Below are positions 10,413 through 15,972 of a DNA stretch of 21,309 nt, piece by piece. The DNA is taken from IMG/VR virus record IMGVR_UViG_3300030110_000490, positions 1 to 21,309 of that record, one strand, 5' to 3'. A program made the position numbers and the translations under genes. Positions within the stretch are counted from its first letter, which is position 1. The number at the start of each line of letters is the position of its first letter. Source of the stretch: a virus. The notes under the pieces are model-generated. The model ran no database searches and was not told the DNA's origin. It saw nothing but the letters and a program-made list of their open reading frames with translations.

Positions 10413-10542
10413 AAAGAAATAAAATTAAACTAGGGGTAATTATAATAAATAAAATTACATTAATCATTTCATAAGAAATATTTAATATTGCTGCTAACCA
10501 GTATAAAAATAAAACAGATTCTTTAAAAATATAATCAACCAT
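10372..10542 (-). CDS. Antisense 56-aa two-helix membrane protein
   Basis: This small gene lies on the - strand inside a block otherwise all on +. It starts with ATG at 10542, preceded by AAAAGGGGG (10555-10547), a very strong purine-rich ribosome binding site. It ends with TAA at 10372-10374, overlapping the last 41 nt of the virion lysozyme gene tail to tail. After a short start (MVDYIFKES) the protein is nearly all hydrophobic: VLFLYWLAAILNISY (about 10-24) and MINVILFIIITPSLILFLF (about 26-44). A polar tail containing RQNQKD closes it. This fits two membrane helices or one long hydrophobic hairpin. A near-perfect sigma70 promoter lies just upstream. I recognise no family. Roles such as antiholin, superinfection exclusion or host membrane takeover are guesses based on its topology and its place beside the holin. 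Confidence 0.72.
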   Translation of the reverse strand: MVDYIFKESVLFLYWLAAILNISYEMINVILFIIITPSLILFLFIWNLYLRQNQKD

Positions 10543-10569
10543 AGTACCCCCTTTTAAAGTATATACTAT

Positions 10570-10598
10570 ATAATATCATACCAAATTATAATTGTCAA
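10570..10598 (-). promoter_or_regulatory. Sigma70-type promoter for the antisense membrane protein
   Basis: On the - strand TTGACA (10598-10593) is followed by a 17-nt spacer and TATTAT (10575-10570). A TGA sits directly before the -10, giving the TGn extended -10 element. The start of transcription would fall near 10563, about 20 nt before the ATG at 10542. The -35 is a perfect consensus and the -10 has one mismatch. It has the same design as the promoter before SSB. It points away from the holin gene, toward the 3' end of the virion lysozyme gene. Confidence 0.75.
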
Positions 10599-10616
10599 CT
10601 TAAACAGGAGTAAAAA

Positions 10617-11054
10617 ATGTTATCGTTATTAGGAAGTGTCTTAGGTTTTGGCACATCTATTATCCCTAAAGTATTAGGATACTTTGAAGAGAAGCGAGAT
10701 CAGAAGCATGAGCTTGAGATGATGGATAAACAACTCCAGCATCAGTTACAGTTAGGCAACCAGAAGATGCAGCTTATGGAGATTGATGCTTCTATCAGGG
10801 AAGTAGAAAGCTTACACAAAGAACATGCTAAGATTACAATGAAGTCTAGTAGATGGGTAGTTAATCTTTCATCTTCAGTTAGGCCATTGATAACATACCT
10901 GTTATTCTTTGAGTTTATGATATTAACATTCCTGTTAGCTTTTGGTCACATTGATAACGGTATGTTTTCTCTTGTATGGTCATCTGAAATCTCAAGCGTC
11001 TGGTCTGCTGTTGTTTGTTTTTGGTTTGGGCAACGTACATTTGGTAAAAGATAA
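10617..11054 (+). CDS. Holin, 3TM (gene-transfer-agent holin) type (145 aa)
   Basis: The N terminus is hydrophobic and amphipathic (about 1-22, MLSLLGSVLGFGTSIIPKVL). A long charged coiled-coil-like stretch rich in Glu, Gln, Lys and Met follows (about 24-78). Two membrane helices come next, near 90-110 (PLITYLLFFEFMILTFLLAF) and 118-137, and the protein ends FWFGQRTFGKR. This arrangement, with RPLITY and an FWFG-R end, is what I know from the 3TM holin family (PF11351). Such proteins permeabilise the inner membrane at a set time to release endolysin. The AGGAG ribosome site upstream of the ATG is strong. An endolysin gene follows two small genes later. A perfect TATAAT lies on + at 10569-10574 but has no matching -35, so expression is more likely read-through from upstream. 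Confidence 0.72.
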   Translation: MLSLLGSVLGFGTSIIPKVLGYFEEKRDQKHELEMMDKQLQHQLQLGNQKMQLMEIDASIREVESLHKEHAKITMKSSRWVVNLSSSVRPLITYLLFFEFMILTFLLAFGHIDNGMFSLVWSSEISSVWSAVVCFWFGQRTFGKR

Positions 11055-11218
11055 TGGCAGCTAAAAAATCTAAAACAAAAAAAGATGCGTGTTATCGTAA
11101 AGTTAAATCAAGGTATACAAAGTGGCCTTCAGCTTACGCATCAGGTGCTTTAGTTAAATGTCGTAAAGTAGGCGCAGCTAATTGGGGAAATAAAAGTGGC
11201 TCAAAAAAGAAAAAGTGA
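11054..11218 (+). CDS. Small basic protein, 54 aa
   Basis: This gene overlaps the holin stop by one base (TAATG) and ends TGA at 11216-11218. The protein starts MAAKKSKTKKDACYRKVKSRY, continues WPSAYASGALVKCRKVGAANW, and ends in four lysines. It is about one third Lys plus Arg and has two cysteines (13 and 36). I recognise the DACYxKVKSRYxxWPSAYASGALVKCRK pattern as a recurring small protein of marine phages, without known function. The basic charge suggests nucleic acid binding, which is inference. The position inside the lysis cassette is probably for co-expression late in infection. Confidence 0.72.
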   Translation: MAAKKSKTKKDACYRKVKSRYTKWPSAYASGALVKCRKVGAANWGNKSGSKKKK

Positions 11219-11414
11219 GGGATTACGTAAATGGTTTTCTCGTAACAAAGGTAAAGGCTGGGTAGATTGTAAAACAGGTAAACCTTGTGGACGTAAGTCA
11301 GCTAAAAATTCTAAACGTCCTTACCCTGCATGTAGACCAACTAAGGCTCAATGTACTTCAGCATCTAAAAAGAAAAAGGGGCCAAGCAGAATTAGTTGGA
11401 AGAAAAAGAAATGA
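11196..11414 (+). CDS. Small basic Cys-containing protein, DUF5872-like (72 aa)
   Basis: The start is GTG at 11196, preceded by GGGG about 8 nt upstream. The first 23 nt overlap the end of the 54-aa gene in another frame. The protein has GLRKWFSRNKGKGWVDCKTG, then PCGRKS, then RPYPACRPTKAQC, and a very Lys-rich C terminus. Four cysteines (25, 31, 46, 53) could bind a metal ion. The GLRKWF, CGR and YPxCRP pattern resembles the DUF5872 domain of phage and viral proteins, as far as I can recall it. The function is unknown. Its charge suggests nucleic acid contact. It shares the late transcript with holin and endolysin. Confidence 0.7.
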   Translation: MAQKRKSEGLRKWFSRNKGKGWVDCKTGKPCGRKSAKNSKRPYPACRPTKAQCTSASKKKKGPSRISWKKKK

Positions 11415-11854
11415 AGATAGCAACACCTGGATTGGAGATCATAAAGTATTACGAAGGATGGTCATCATCAGTCTACCAATGCCCTGCTGGAAGATGGACA
11501 CAGGGGTGGGGTAGTACGTGGGATCATCAAGGCAATCCTATCACCTCTAATAACCCTGACATTGATGAGATCACAGGCGAGTCGTATCTCAGACGAGAAA
11601 TATTACACGTTGAGAAAGCAATTGGACAACTTGTTAAAGCGGAGTTAACACAGAATATGTTTGACTCAATCTGTTCTTTTTGCTACAACTGTGGTACCGG
11701 GGCATTTCAAAGATCAACTATGAGAATGAAGTTGAATAGAGGAGACTACCTTGGTGCTTCAGATGAGTTTAAAAGATGGTGTCGAAGCGGAGGAAGAATC
11801 CTAAAAGGATTAGTATTACGTAGAGAAAAAGAAAAGGAGTTATTTTTATTATGA
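11411..11854 (+). CDS. Endolysin, GH24 lysozyme (147 aa)
   Basis: The ATG at 11411 overlaps the upstream stop as ATGA and has GGAAG about 7 nt before it, so I prefer it to an in-frame TTG at 11396. The catalytic triad region is clear: Glu15 (KYYEGWSSS), Cys24 (YQCPAG) and Thr30 (RWTQGWG). The spacing of 9 and 6 is identical to T4 lysozyme Glu11, Asp20, Thr26. Other GH24 marks are FDSICSFCYNCGTGAFQRST and GLVLRREKEKELF. Cys in place of Asp is a known natural variant in phage lysozymes, and the T4 D20C mutant is reported active. There is no N-terminal signal or SAR helix, so export should depend on the holin. The product hydrolyses peptidoglycan glycan strands at lysis. Confidence 0.9.
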   Translation: MKIATPGLEIIKYYEGWSSSVYQCPAGRWTQGWGSTWDHQGNPITSNNPDIDEITGESYLRREILHVEKAIGQLVKAELTQNMFDSICSFCYNCGTGAFQRSTMRMKLNRGDYLGASDEFKRWCRSGGRILKGLVLRREKEKELFLL

Positions 11855-11958
11855 AAGATGATATTTGTCCTAAGTGTGGTAAAGAAGGTTGCATGTGTGA
11901 TCCCGATACTTGTGATTGTGAGCCAATAAACAGGGAAGACTTAGAAAGTGACCCTTAA
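11851..11958 (+). CDS. Cys-rich mini-protein, 35 aa
   Basis: The ATG overlaps the endolysin stop (ATGA) and has AAGGAG 11 nt upstream, so translation is probably coupled. The protein begins MKDDICPKCGKEGCMCDPDT, followed by CDCEPINRED. Six cysteines at 6, 9, 14, 16, 21 and 23 lie in the first 23 residues, starting with a CPxCG zinc-knuckle pattern. The C-terminal part is acidic. It may bind one zinc ion or a metal cluster. The function is unknown. It is the last gene before the terminator. The protein-like composition and the tight coupling argue that it is real. Confidence 0.62.
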   Translation: MKDDICPKCGKEGCMCDPDTCDCEPINREDLESDP

Positions 11959-12020
11959 ATAAGCTCTGTGAATTAAGGTAATGTACTTTTATAGGGCAGT
12001 AGTCCCGAAATTTAACAACC

Positions 12021-12067
12021 CCTCTCTATGGGCTTTAAAATGGCTCACAGAGAGGTTTTGTTTTTAG
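12021..12067 (+). terminator. Rho-independent terminator between convergent units
   Basis: CCTCTCTATGGGCT (12021-12034) pairs with GGCTCACAGAGAGG (12042-12055) around a 7-nt loop. The stem is 14 positions long, with one mismatch and two G-U pairs. It is followed by TTTTGTTTTT (12056-12065). This should end + strand late transcription. On the - strand the same hairpin lies just past the last gene (stop at 12070) but is followed only by GGTTGTTAAATTT, a weaker tract, so it may work partly in both directions. Confidence 0.88.
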
Positions 12068-12069
12068 CA

Positions 12070-12276
12070 CTACATTTTAGGTATAGAATAGTAATCAAGC
12101 AGTACTTTTAACTTATCTCTTGCATGTGCTATAGCATTTACTTGTTCATCTACTGTTTCCGTTAGTGTTGAATGATCGCCAACACCAACAGGACTATCTA
12201 AATAAATTTGTATCTTAGCTTTAGCTACTTCTATGTCAGCTTTATAGACTTCACGTAACGCATTAAGCAGTAACAT
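12070..12276 (-). CDS. Conserved-looking hypothetical protein, 68 aa
   Basis: This is the last gene of the - strand unit. Its ATG directly follows the stop of the DUF3310 gene (TAAATG). The GGAG of the Shine-Dalgarno lies within the end of that gene. The protein is helical, with the pattern LREVYKADIEVAKAKIQIYL, then SPVGVGDHSTLTETVDEQ, then a heptad-like stretch AHARDKLKVLLDYY. I have an impression of similar short proteins in marine phages, with the PVGVGDH-type turn, but no known function. A small helical hairpin is likely. Confidence 0.65.
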   Translation of the reverse strand: MLLLNALREVYKADIEVAKAKIQIYLDSPVGVGDHSTLTETVDEQVNAIAHARDKLKVLLDYYSIPKM

Positions 12277-12549
12277 TTATTTCACTCCTTTATTTACTGT
12301 GGTTAATAAAGTATTTAAATACCATTGTGCTTTTTCTAAATCTTGTATTGGATTTCCTTTGTAGTTATATCTCCAAAGATACTTTAATGTATTTCCTTTT
12401 AAGTATCCTTGGTATTCTTTATCTGTCATACTAGCTTGTATAGCTTTTATACATTCTACTCCATGTTTATTATAATGAACTGGGTTATTTACTAAGTCTT
12501 CTTTAGATTTAGCTTTAGCTTCAAACTCTTTTATATCTTGTAGTTTCAT
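12277..12549 (-). CDS. DUF3310 protein, T7 gp1.7-like candidate nucleotide kinase (90 aa)
   Basis: The protein carries the DUF3310 signature NNPVHYNKHGVECIKAIQAS (21-40), followed by YQGYLKGNTLKYLWRYNYKG (46-65) and LEKAQWYLNTLL (71-82). This family (PF11753) includes T7 gp1.7, reported as a nucleotide kinase that affects dideoxythymidine sensitivity. The family match is clear. The enzymatic role here is inferred, as only the short conserved core is present. Its place two genes after the ribonucleotide reductase supports a nucleotide-metabolism role. The ribosome site AGGAG overlaps the stop codon of the 24-aa peptide just upstream, so translation is probably coupled. Confidence 0.85.
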   Translation of the reverse strand: MKLQDIKEFEAKAKSKEDLVNNPVHYNKHGVECIKAIQASMTDKEYQGYLKGNTLKYLWRYNYKGNPIQDLEKAQWYLNTLLTTVNKGVK

Positions 12550-12558
12550 AAATATCTC

Positions 12559-12633
12559 CTATATAAATTTTAATAAATGTATTCCGATAACAAATAAATT
12601 AACTGCCCCATAAACAATTAAAATTGTAGTCAT
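12559..12633 (-). CDS. 24-aa single-helix membrane microprotein
   Basis: The ATG at 12633-12631 overlaps the reductase stop by one base (TAATG), with AAGGAG about 9 nt upstream inside the reductase gene. The stop TAG (12559-12561) overlaps the AGGAG ribosome site of the DUF3310 gene. The peptide starts MTTILIVYGAVNLFVIGIHL and ends with Lys-Phe-Ile. It is hydrophobic nearly throughout and long enough for one membrane helix. Perfect coupling at both ends and a coherent membrane-type sequence support a real gene despite its length. The function is unknown. Confidence 0.55.
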   Translation of the reverse strand: MTTILIVYGAVNLFVIGIHLLKFI

Positions 12634-14342
12634 TAACTGCACTCCTTTTGTCCTGTTTCTGGATCAATAAAACATGCTGACCCATCATGTTCTTCTTTAA
12701 TTGCTGGCTCACTTTTATTTAGAATACCATACCGTTTACCTGCAAGTCTAAAGGTAGTTACTCCTTTCAGTTTACCTTTCCATCCTCGTACATATACATC
12801 TTTAAATTCTTCAAAGGTTACGTTATCTCCTACGTTAATTGTTTTAGATACTGCACTGTCTATGTAAGGTTGGATAGCTATCTGCATTTTTATATGGTCA
12901 TCTATAGTTAAGTCTTCAGTTGTTTCAGATTTAATATTATAGTTAGCATATACATAATCCTGTAGTTTAATTATAACAGGACCATCTTCTGTTATTAATG
13001 TTCTGTCTACTTCATGTGTAAATACAGGTTCAATACCACTACTAATATTATCAGCCGTAAAACTTATTGTACCAGTTGGAGCAATACTTGTCAAGTGGCT
13101 ATTACGAATACCTTGTTTAGTTATTAACTCAATTAAATCAGTAGGAATTTTTTTAGCAAATCCACTACTAAGATACTTGTCTTGATTGTATAAAGGGAAT
13201 GAACCTTTTTTTACAGCTAAGTTAGAGCTTGCTTCTATAGCTGTATACGCTAATGTTTTTCCTATCTTACGTGTAAACTTTACTGCTTGGTCTGAACCAT
13301 ACCTTAGATTAATTAAAGTAAGACAGTTAGCTAATCCAGTTATTCCCAATCCCATTCTTCTTTTATTTTCAGCTTCAAGTTTTTGTTTAGTTAAAGGGTA
13401 GTTAGTTCTATCAATTACATTATCCATAGCTCGTACAACATGTGGTATGTCTTTTTTAAACTTATCGAAATTAAATCTACTATTAGATACATACTTAATT
13501 AAATTAAAACTACCTAACAAACAAGCACCGTAAGGTGGTAGTGGTTGTTCACCACATGGATTAGTAGCTTCAATAGTTTCACAATATTGTAAAGGATTAT
13601 CGTTATTAATCCTATCTATAAATAATACACCAGGTTCAGCCCACTCCCAGTTAGCTCTCATAATTTCATCCCAAAGAGCAACAGCATTTATTTCTTTATA
13701 TACTTTATTGTTAAAACGTAAACAAAATGGTGTACCTTTTATAACACTTTGCATAAATTCATCAGTAATTCCTACTGATATATTAAAGTTTGTAAGCTGG
13801 TCTTGGTTTTGTTTAGCTCGTATAAACTCTTCAATATCGGGGTGGTCTACACGTAAAACTCCCATCATTGCCCCTCTTCTATGCCCTGCTGATACAATTG
13901 TCCTACACACAGCATCAAAGATGTGCATAAAAGATACAGGACCACTAGCAGAGCTATCGAGACTAACAATCCTATCACCATTAGGCCGTATCCTAGAGAA
14001 ATCATAACCAATCCCACCACCTCTTCGCATTGTTTCAGCAGCTTGTGTAGCTTTCTCCATAATGGATACCATACTGTCTGTAATAGTTCCTGATACAAAA
14101 CAATTATAAGCTGTAACATCTCTTGGGCTTCCCATTGCTGATTGAACTCTACCTGCTGGCATAAACCTTTGGTTTAAAAAAATATTTTTTATCTTTGCAC
14201 GATGCTCTTCGTTATCAGCCATAGCAGCAGCATTTCTATGAGCAGATTCTTCAAAGCTTTCATTAGGTAGTCTATATTTATTAGCATGTAACTCATCACA
14301 AGCTGGTACTTGTGGGCCATACTTAATGTCTGGTATCGTCAT
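12633..14342 (-). CDS. nrdJ: Ribonucleotide reductase, class II (B12-dependent) (569 aa)
   Basis: This enzyme reduces ribonucleotides to deoxyribonucleotides. The signatures are FMPAGR (60-65) and the first redox cysteine Cys81 in TAYNCFVSG. NPCGEQ (261-266) carries the radical Cys263 and Glu265. Cys274 in YGACLLGSFNL is the second redox partner, and APTGTIS (421-427) binds phosphate. The C-terminal cysteines 557 and 568 (ACFIDPETGQKEC) match the mobile shuttle pair. No small radical subunit (NrdB) or activase gene is in the window. The length and the N terminus (entering directly at FMPAGR, without an ATP cone) fit the adenosylcobalamin-dependent class. The phage would then rely on host B12. 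It starts within the end of an 81-aa gene (20-nt overlap), with AAAGGA before the ATG. Confidence 0.92.
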   Translation of the reverse strand: MTIPDIKYGPQVPACDELHANKYRLPNESFEESAHRNAAAMADNEEHRAKIKNIFLNQRFMPAGRVQSAMGSPRDVTAYNCFVSGTITDSMVSIMEKATQAAETMRRGGGIGYDFSRIRPNGDRIVSLDSSASGPVSFMHIFDAVCRTIVSAGHRRGAMMGVLRVDHPDIEEFIRAKQNQDQLTNFNISVGITDEFMQSVIKGTPFCLRFNNKVYKEINAVALWDEIMRANWEWAEPGVLFIDRINNDNPLQYCETIEATNPCGEQPLPPYGACLLGSFNLIKYVSNSRFNFDKFKKDIPHVVRAMDNVIDRTNYPLTKQKLEAENKRRMGLGITGLANCLTLINLRYGSDQAVKFTRKIGKTLAYTAIEASSNLAVKKGSFPLYNQDKYLSSGFAKKIPTDLIELITKQGIRNSHLTSIAPTGTISFTADNISSGIEPVFTHEVDRTLITEDGPVIIKLQDYVYANYNIKSETTEDLTIDDHIKMQIAIQPYIDSAVSKTINVGDNVTFEEFKDVYVRGWKGKLKGVTTFRLAGKRYGILNKSEPAIKEEHDGSACFIDPETGQKECS

Positions 14343-14568
14343 CTGTGTTTCCTTTCTTTAATTTAAACCTATTAGACATTTCTTCTATTTGAATTGAATC
14401 AAGTAATTCAGAAAGAGCAGCATTTAAAATAAGAGTATGTTGTTTTTCAGGTGGTAGTTTATTTATTACTATCGCTAACTGCATCATACAATTTATTCTA
14501 TTGACTAACAGATCAGGATTGAAAAAAAACTTTGCTTCTAAGTCTATGCTTTCGTCTTGATCGTCCAT
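14323..14568 (-). CDS. Hypothetical protein, 81 aa
   Basis: The protein has an acidic N terminus (MDDQDESIDLEA) and a helical middle (NRINCMMQLAIVINKLPPEK). It continues with helical ALSELLDSIQIEEM and a Lys/Asp-rich end. No motif is recognised. It ends 20 nt into the reductase gene. Its first 56 nt overlap the 3' end of a 51-aa gene in another frame, which is a long overlap. A GGA-containing ribosome site lies about 10 nt before the ATG. Translation coupling to the reductase suggests joint expression. A regulatory or accessory role is only a guess. Confidence 0.62.
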   Translation of the reverse strand: MDDQDESIDLEAKFFFNPDLLVNRINCMMQLAIVINKLPPEKQHTLILNAALSELLDSIQIEEMSNRFKLKKGNTDDDTRH

Positions 14569-14668
14569 CTCTATCGTATCCTTTCTTCGATTGTACTATC
14601 CTTTGATGGTACTTATCTGAATGTAAATCTTTAGTAATTAAACTTCTATATTTTATCTTCTTCTTCAT
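14513..14668 (-). CDS. Small basic protein, 51 aa, overlapping both neighbours
   Basis: The ATG at 14668 lies inside the end of the 62-aa gene (23-nt overlap), and the TGA at 14513-14515 lies inside the 81-aa gene (56-nt overlap). The protein begins MKKKIKYRSLITKDLHSDKY and continues HQRIVQSKKGYDR, then Arg/Lys-rich residues. The core KDLHSxKYxQRIVxxKKxYxR looks like a small conserved phage protein I have met before, so I think the gene is real. It fills the apparent 77-nt gap at 14569-14645. The charge suggests nucleic acid or nucleotide contact. The ribosome site is weak (AAAGAG). The function is unknown. Confidence 0.58.
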   Translation of the reverse strand: MKKKIKYRSLITKDLHSDKYHQRIVQSKKGYDRDGRSRRKHRLRSKVFFQS

Positions 14669-14834
14669 TGTCTGGCTCTTTAATAATATCTTTAAATATT
14701 TCTATATTATCATAAACGTCTTCTATAATAAAGTCTAATACTTTTTCCATAGGAATATCAAGCAACTCTATTAATTCTGCTGGAGTATAAGTCTTTTCTA
14801 TTTCTAGTCTAAGATTTTCTTCGTTAATAGACAT
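14646..14834 (-). CDS. Hypothetical acidic protein, 62 aa
   Basis: The ATG overlaps the phosphatase stop by one base (TAATG), with AAGGAG 9-10 nt upstream. The protein is strongly acidic and helical, with YTPAELIELLDIPMEKVLDF (16-35) followed by IIEDVYDNIEIFKDII and a Glu/Asp-rich tail. The TPAELIELLDIPMEKVLDF segment could be a small helix-turn-helix-like fold, but that is weak. No family is recognised. It lies in a coupled run of genes between the phosphatase and the reductase. Confidence 0.65.
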   Translation of the reverse strand: MSINEENLRLEIEKTYTPAELIELLDIPMEKVLDFIIEDVYDNIEIFKDIIKEPDNEEEDKI

Positions 14835-15583
14835 TAGGTATACTCCTTAGAAATAGCATTTAAAGAAATAAACTCTGGATCATAACATCCATTTAATACA
14901 TGGCGTTTAACTATAACTCCAGACCACCATAAGTTTTCACTTTGTGTGTTGTTCCAATCAGATTTAAAATCTAAGTAACACCCTGCTACTAACCCCATCA
15001 TTCTTTCTCCTGCTGCATTAATAGAAGTGGATAAATCTAAAGTATGGGAGTGTCCTTGAGTTACTGACATATGTTGTTTATTTAGTAAAGCTTTTGCTGG
15101 ACTTTCCCCACCTATAGGTCTACCCATAACTCCACTTGTAAAGTAATGAGCGTATGCTATTCTATCTATGATAACTGGGTCAAGAAAGTTACTTACTTTC
15201 CACCCAAAATCTTTGTATCCTAAATCTTCTACTCCTATTGTTCCATCTAGTATAGGCTCAGAAGATATAGCTCTATTAATTCTATCTTCATGGTTGCCTA
15301 GACACATATAAAACTTAGGCTTTTTTCTTTTAGCTTTTTTAATTGGGGCAAACAATCTTTCTTGTGCATCAAGTACAGAGTCTACGTCTTTTCTATACCG
15401 TCTGCCTTCAAAACCTTTTGTCCCTTTATCATAGGTACATAAACTAGGCATGTCTGCCATATCTCCTAAGTTAATAACAACATCAGGTTTTACATCTAGG
15501 ATTAATCTACCTATCCATTCAAACCTATCGTTACTATAATCAGGGTGAGCATGTTGATCTGGTATTATTAAATGTGTTTTCAT
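14834..15583 (-). CDS. Calcineurin-like metallophosphoesterase (249 aa)
   Basis: The ATG at 15583 forms an ATGA overlap with the endonuclease I stop and has AAGGA 9 nt upstream. A second in-frame ATG at 15592 has no spacing from that site and is less likely. All metal-binding blocks of the two-metal phosphoesterase fold are present: DQH (Asp9, His11), NLGD (Asp41), LGNHE (Asn97, His98), AYAHY (His146) and QGHSH (His178, His180). Such enzymes hydrolyse phosphomonoesters, phosphodiesters or nucleotides. The actual substrate cannot be read from sequence. The position between endonuclease I and genes leading to the reductase suggests DNA or nucleotide processing. It lacks a partner resembling SbcC, so an SbcD role is unlikely. 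Confidence 0.86.
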   Translation of the reverse strand: MKTHLIIPDQHAHPDYSNDRFEWIGRLILDVKPDVVINLGDMADMPSLCTYDKGTKGFEGRRYRKDVDSVLDAQERLFAPIKKAKRKKPKFYMCLGNHEDRINRAISSEPILDGTIGVEDLGYKDFGWKVSNFLDPVIIDRIAYAHYFTSGVMGRPIGGESPAKALLNKQHMSVTQGHSHTLDLSTSINAAGERMMGLVAGCYLDFKSDWNNTQSENLWWSGVIVKRHVLNGCYDPEFISLNAISKEYT

Positions 15584-15972
15584 TTTAACCATTCCTTCGG
15601 TACTAATTTATCTGCATATACATAACCATATTTTTTACACCAATCTCCATATGTTCCTTTCGCACCTTTATAAAGTTTAGATTTAGAGTTAGAAAAAATA
15701 AAACGTATATCAAACATAGGGTATTGTTCTTTAATTAACAGATGTTTTTTTCTATCTGAAGCATCAAAGAACCCTTTTGTTTCTACAATAATACCATTAG
15801 GTAATATAAAATCAGGAAGGTAAGTATGGTTAGTTGCTGGTCTTATATAATGTATCTTACTTTCTTTTGTTTCATATTGAAATTTAACTTTTAATTTTTT
15901 TAAATGTTCAGCTACATTAAACTCTAAAGAACTTCTATACTTTCCTTTTCTTTTAATTTTTCTATACTTCAT
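15580..15972 (-). CDS. Endonuclease I, Holliday-junction resolvase, T7 gp3-like (130 aa)
   Basis: This is a PD-(D/E)XK enzyme of the T7 endonuclease I family. The catalytic residues are Glu17 (YRSSLEFNVA), Asp54 (TYLPDFILPNG), Glu64 and Lys66 (IIVETKGFFD). They correspond to T7 Glu20, Asp55, Glu65 and Lys67. The length is close to T7 gp3 (149 aa). The N terminus is very basic (MKYRKIKRKGKYRSS). The enzyme cuts branched DNA, resolves recombination intermediates before packaging and helps degrade host DNA. It overlaps the upstream nuclease gene by 11 nt and the downstream phosphatase gene by 4 nt, so the three should be made together. Confidence 0.92.
   Translation of the reverse strand: MKYRKIKRKGKYRSSLEFNVAEHLKKLKVKFQYETKESKIHYIRPATNHTYLPDFILPNGIIVETKGFFDASDRKKHLLIKEQYPMFDIRFIFSNSKSKLYKGAKGTYGDWCKKYGYVYADKLVPKEWLK

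Noticed and set aside
10543-10616. + strand promoter for the holin (TATAAT at 10569-10574)
   Set aside because: No -35-like hexamer at 16-18 nt upstream and no extended -10; the same bases are explained by the oppositely directed promoter.
11396-11410. TTG start giving the endolysin five more residues
   Set aside because: The ATG at 11411 has better ribosome site spacing and forms a typical ATGA overlap with the upstream stop.
13066-13094. TTGACA-17-TACAAT promoter-like string on the - strand inside the reductase gene
   Set aside because: The bases encode the conserved HLTSIAPTGTIS active-site segment, so coding constraint plus AT-rich sequence explains it; there is no gene start or ribosome site just downstream.
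13708-14119. ORFs on both strands within the reductase gene
   Set aside because: They are alternative-frame readings of the conserved reductase sequence, without start signals or protein-like motifs.
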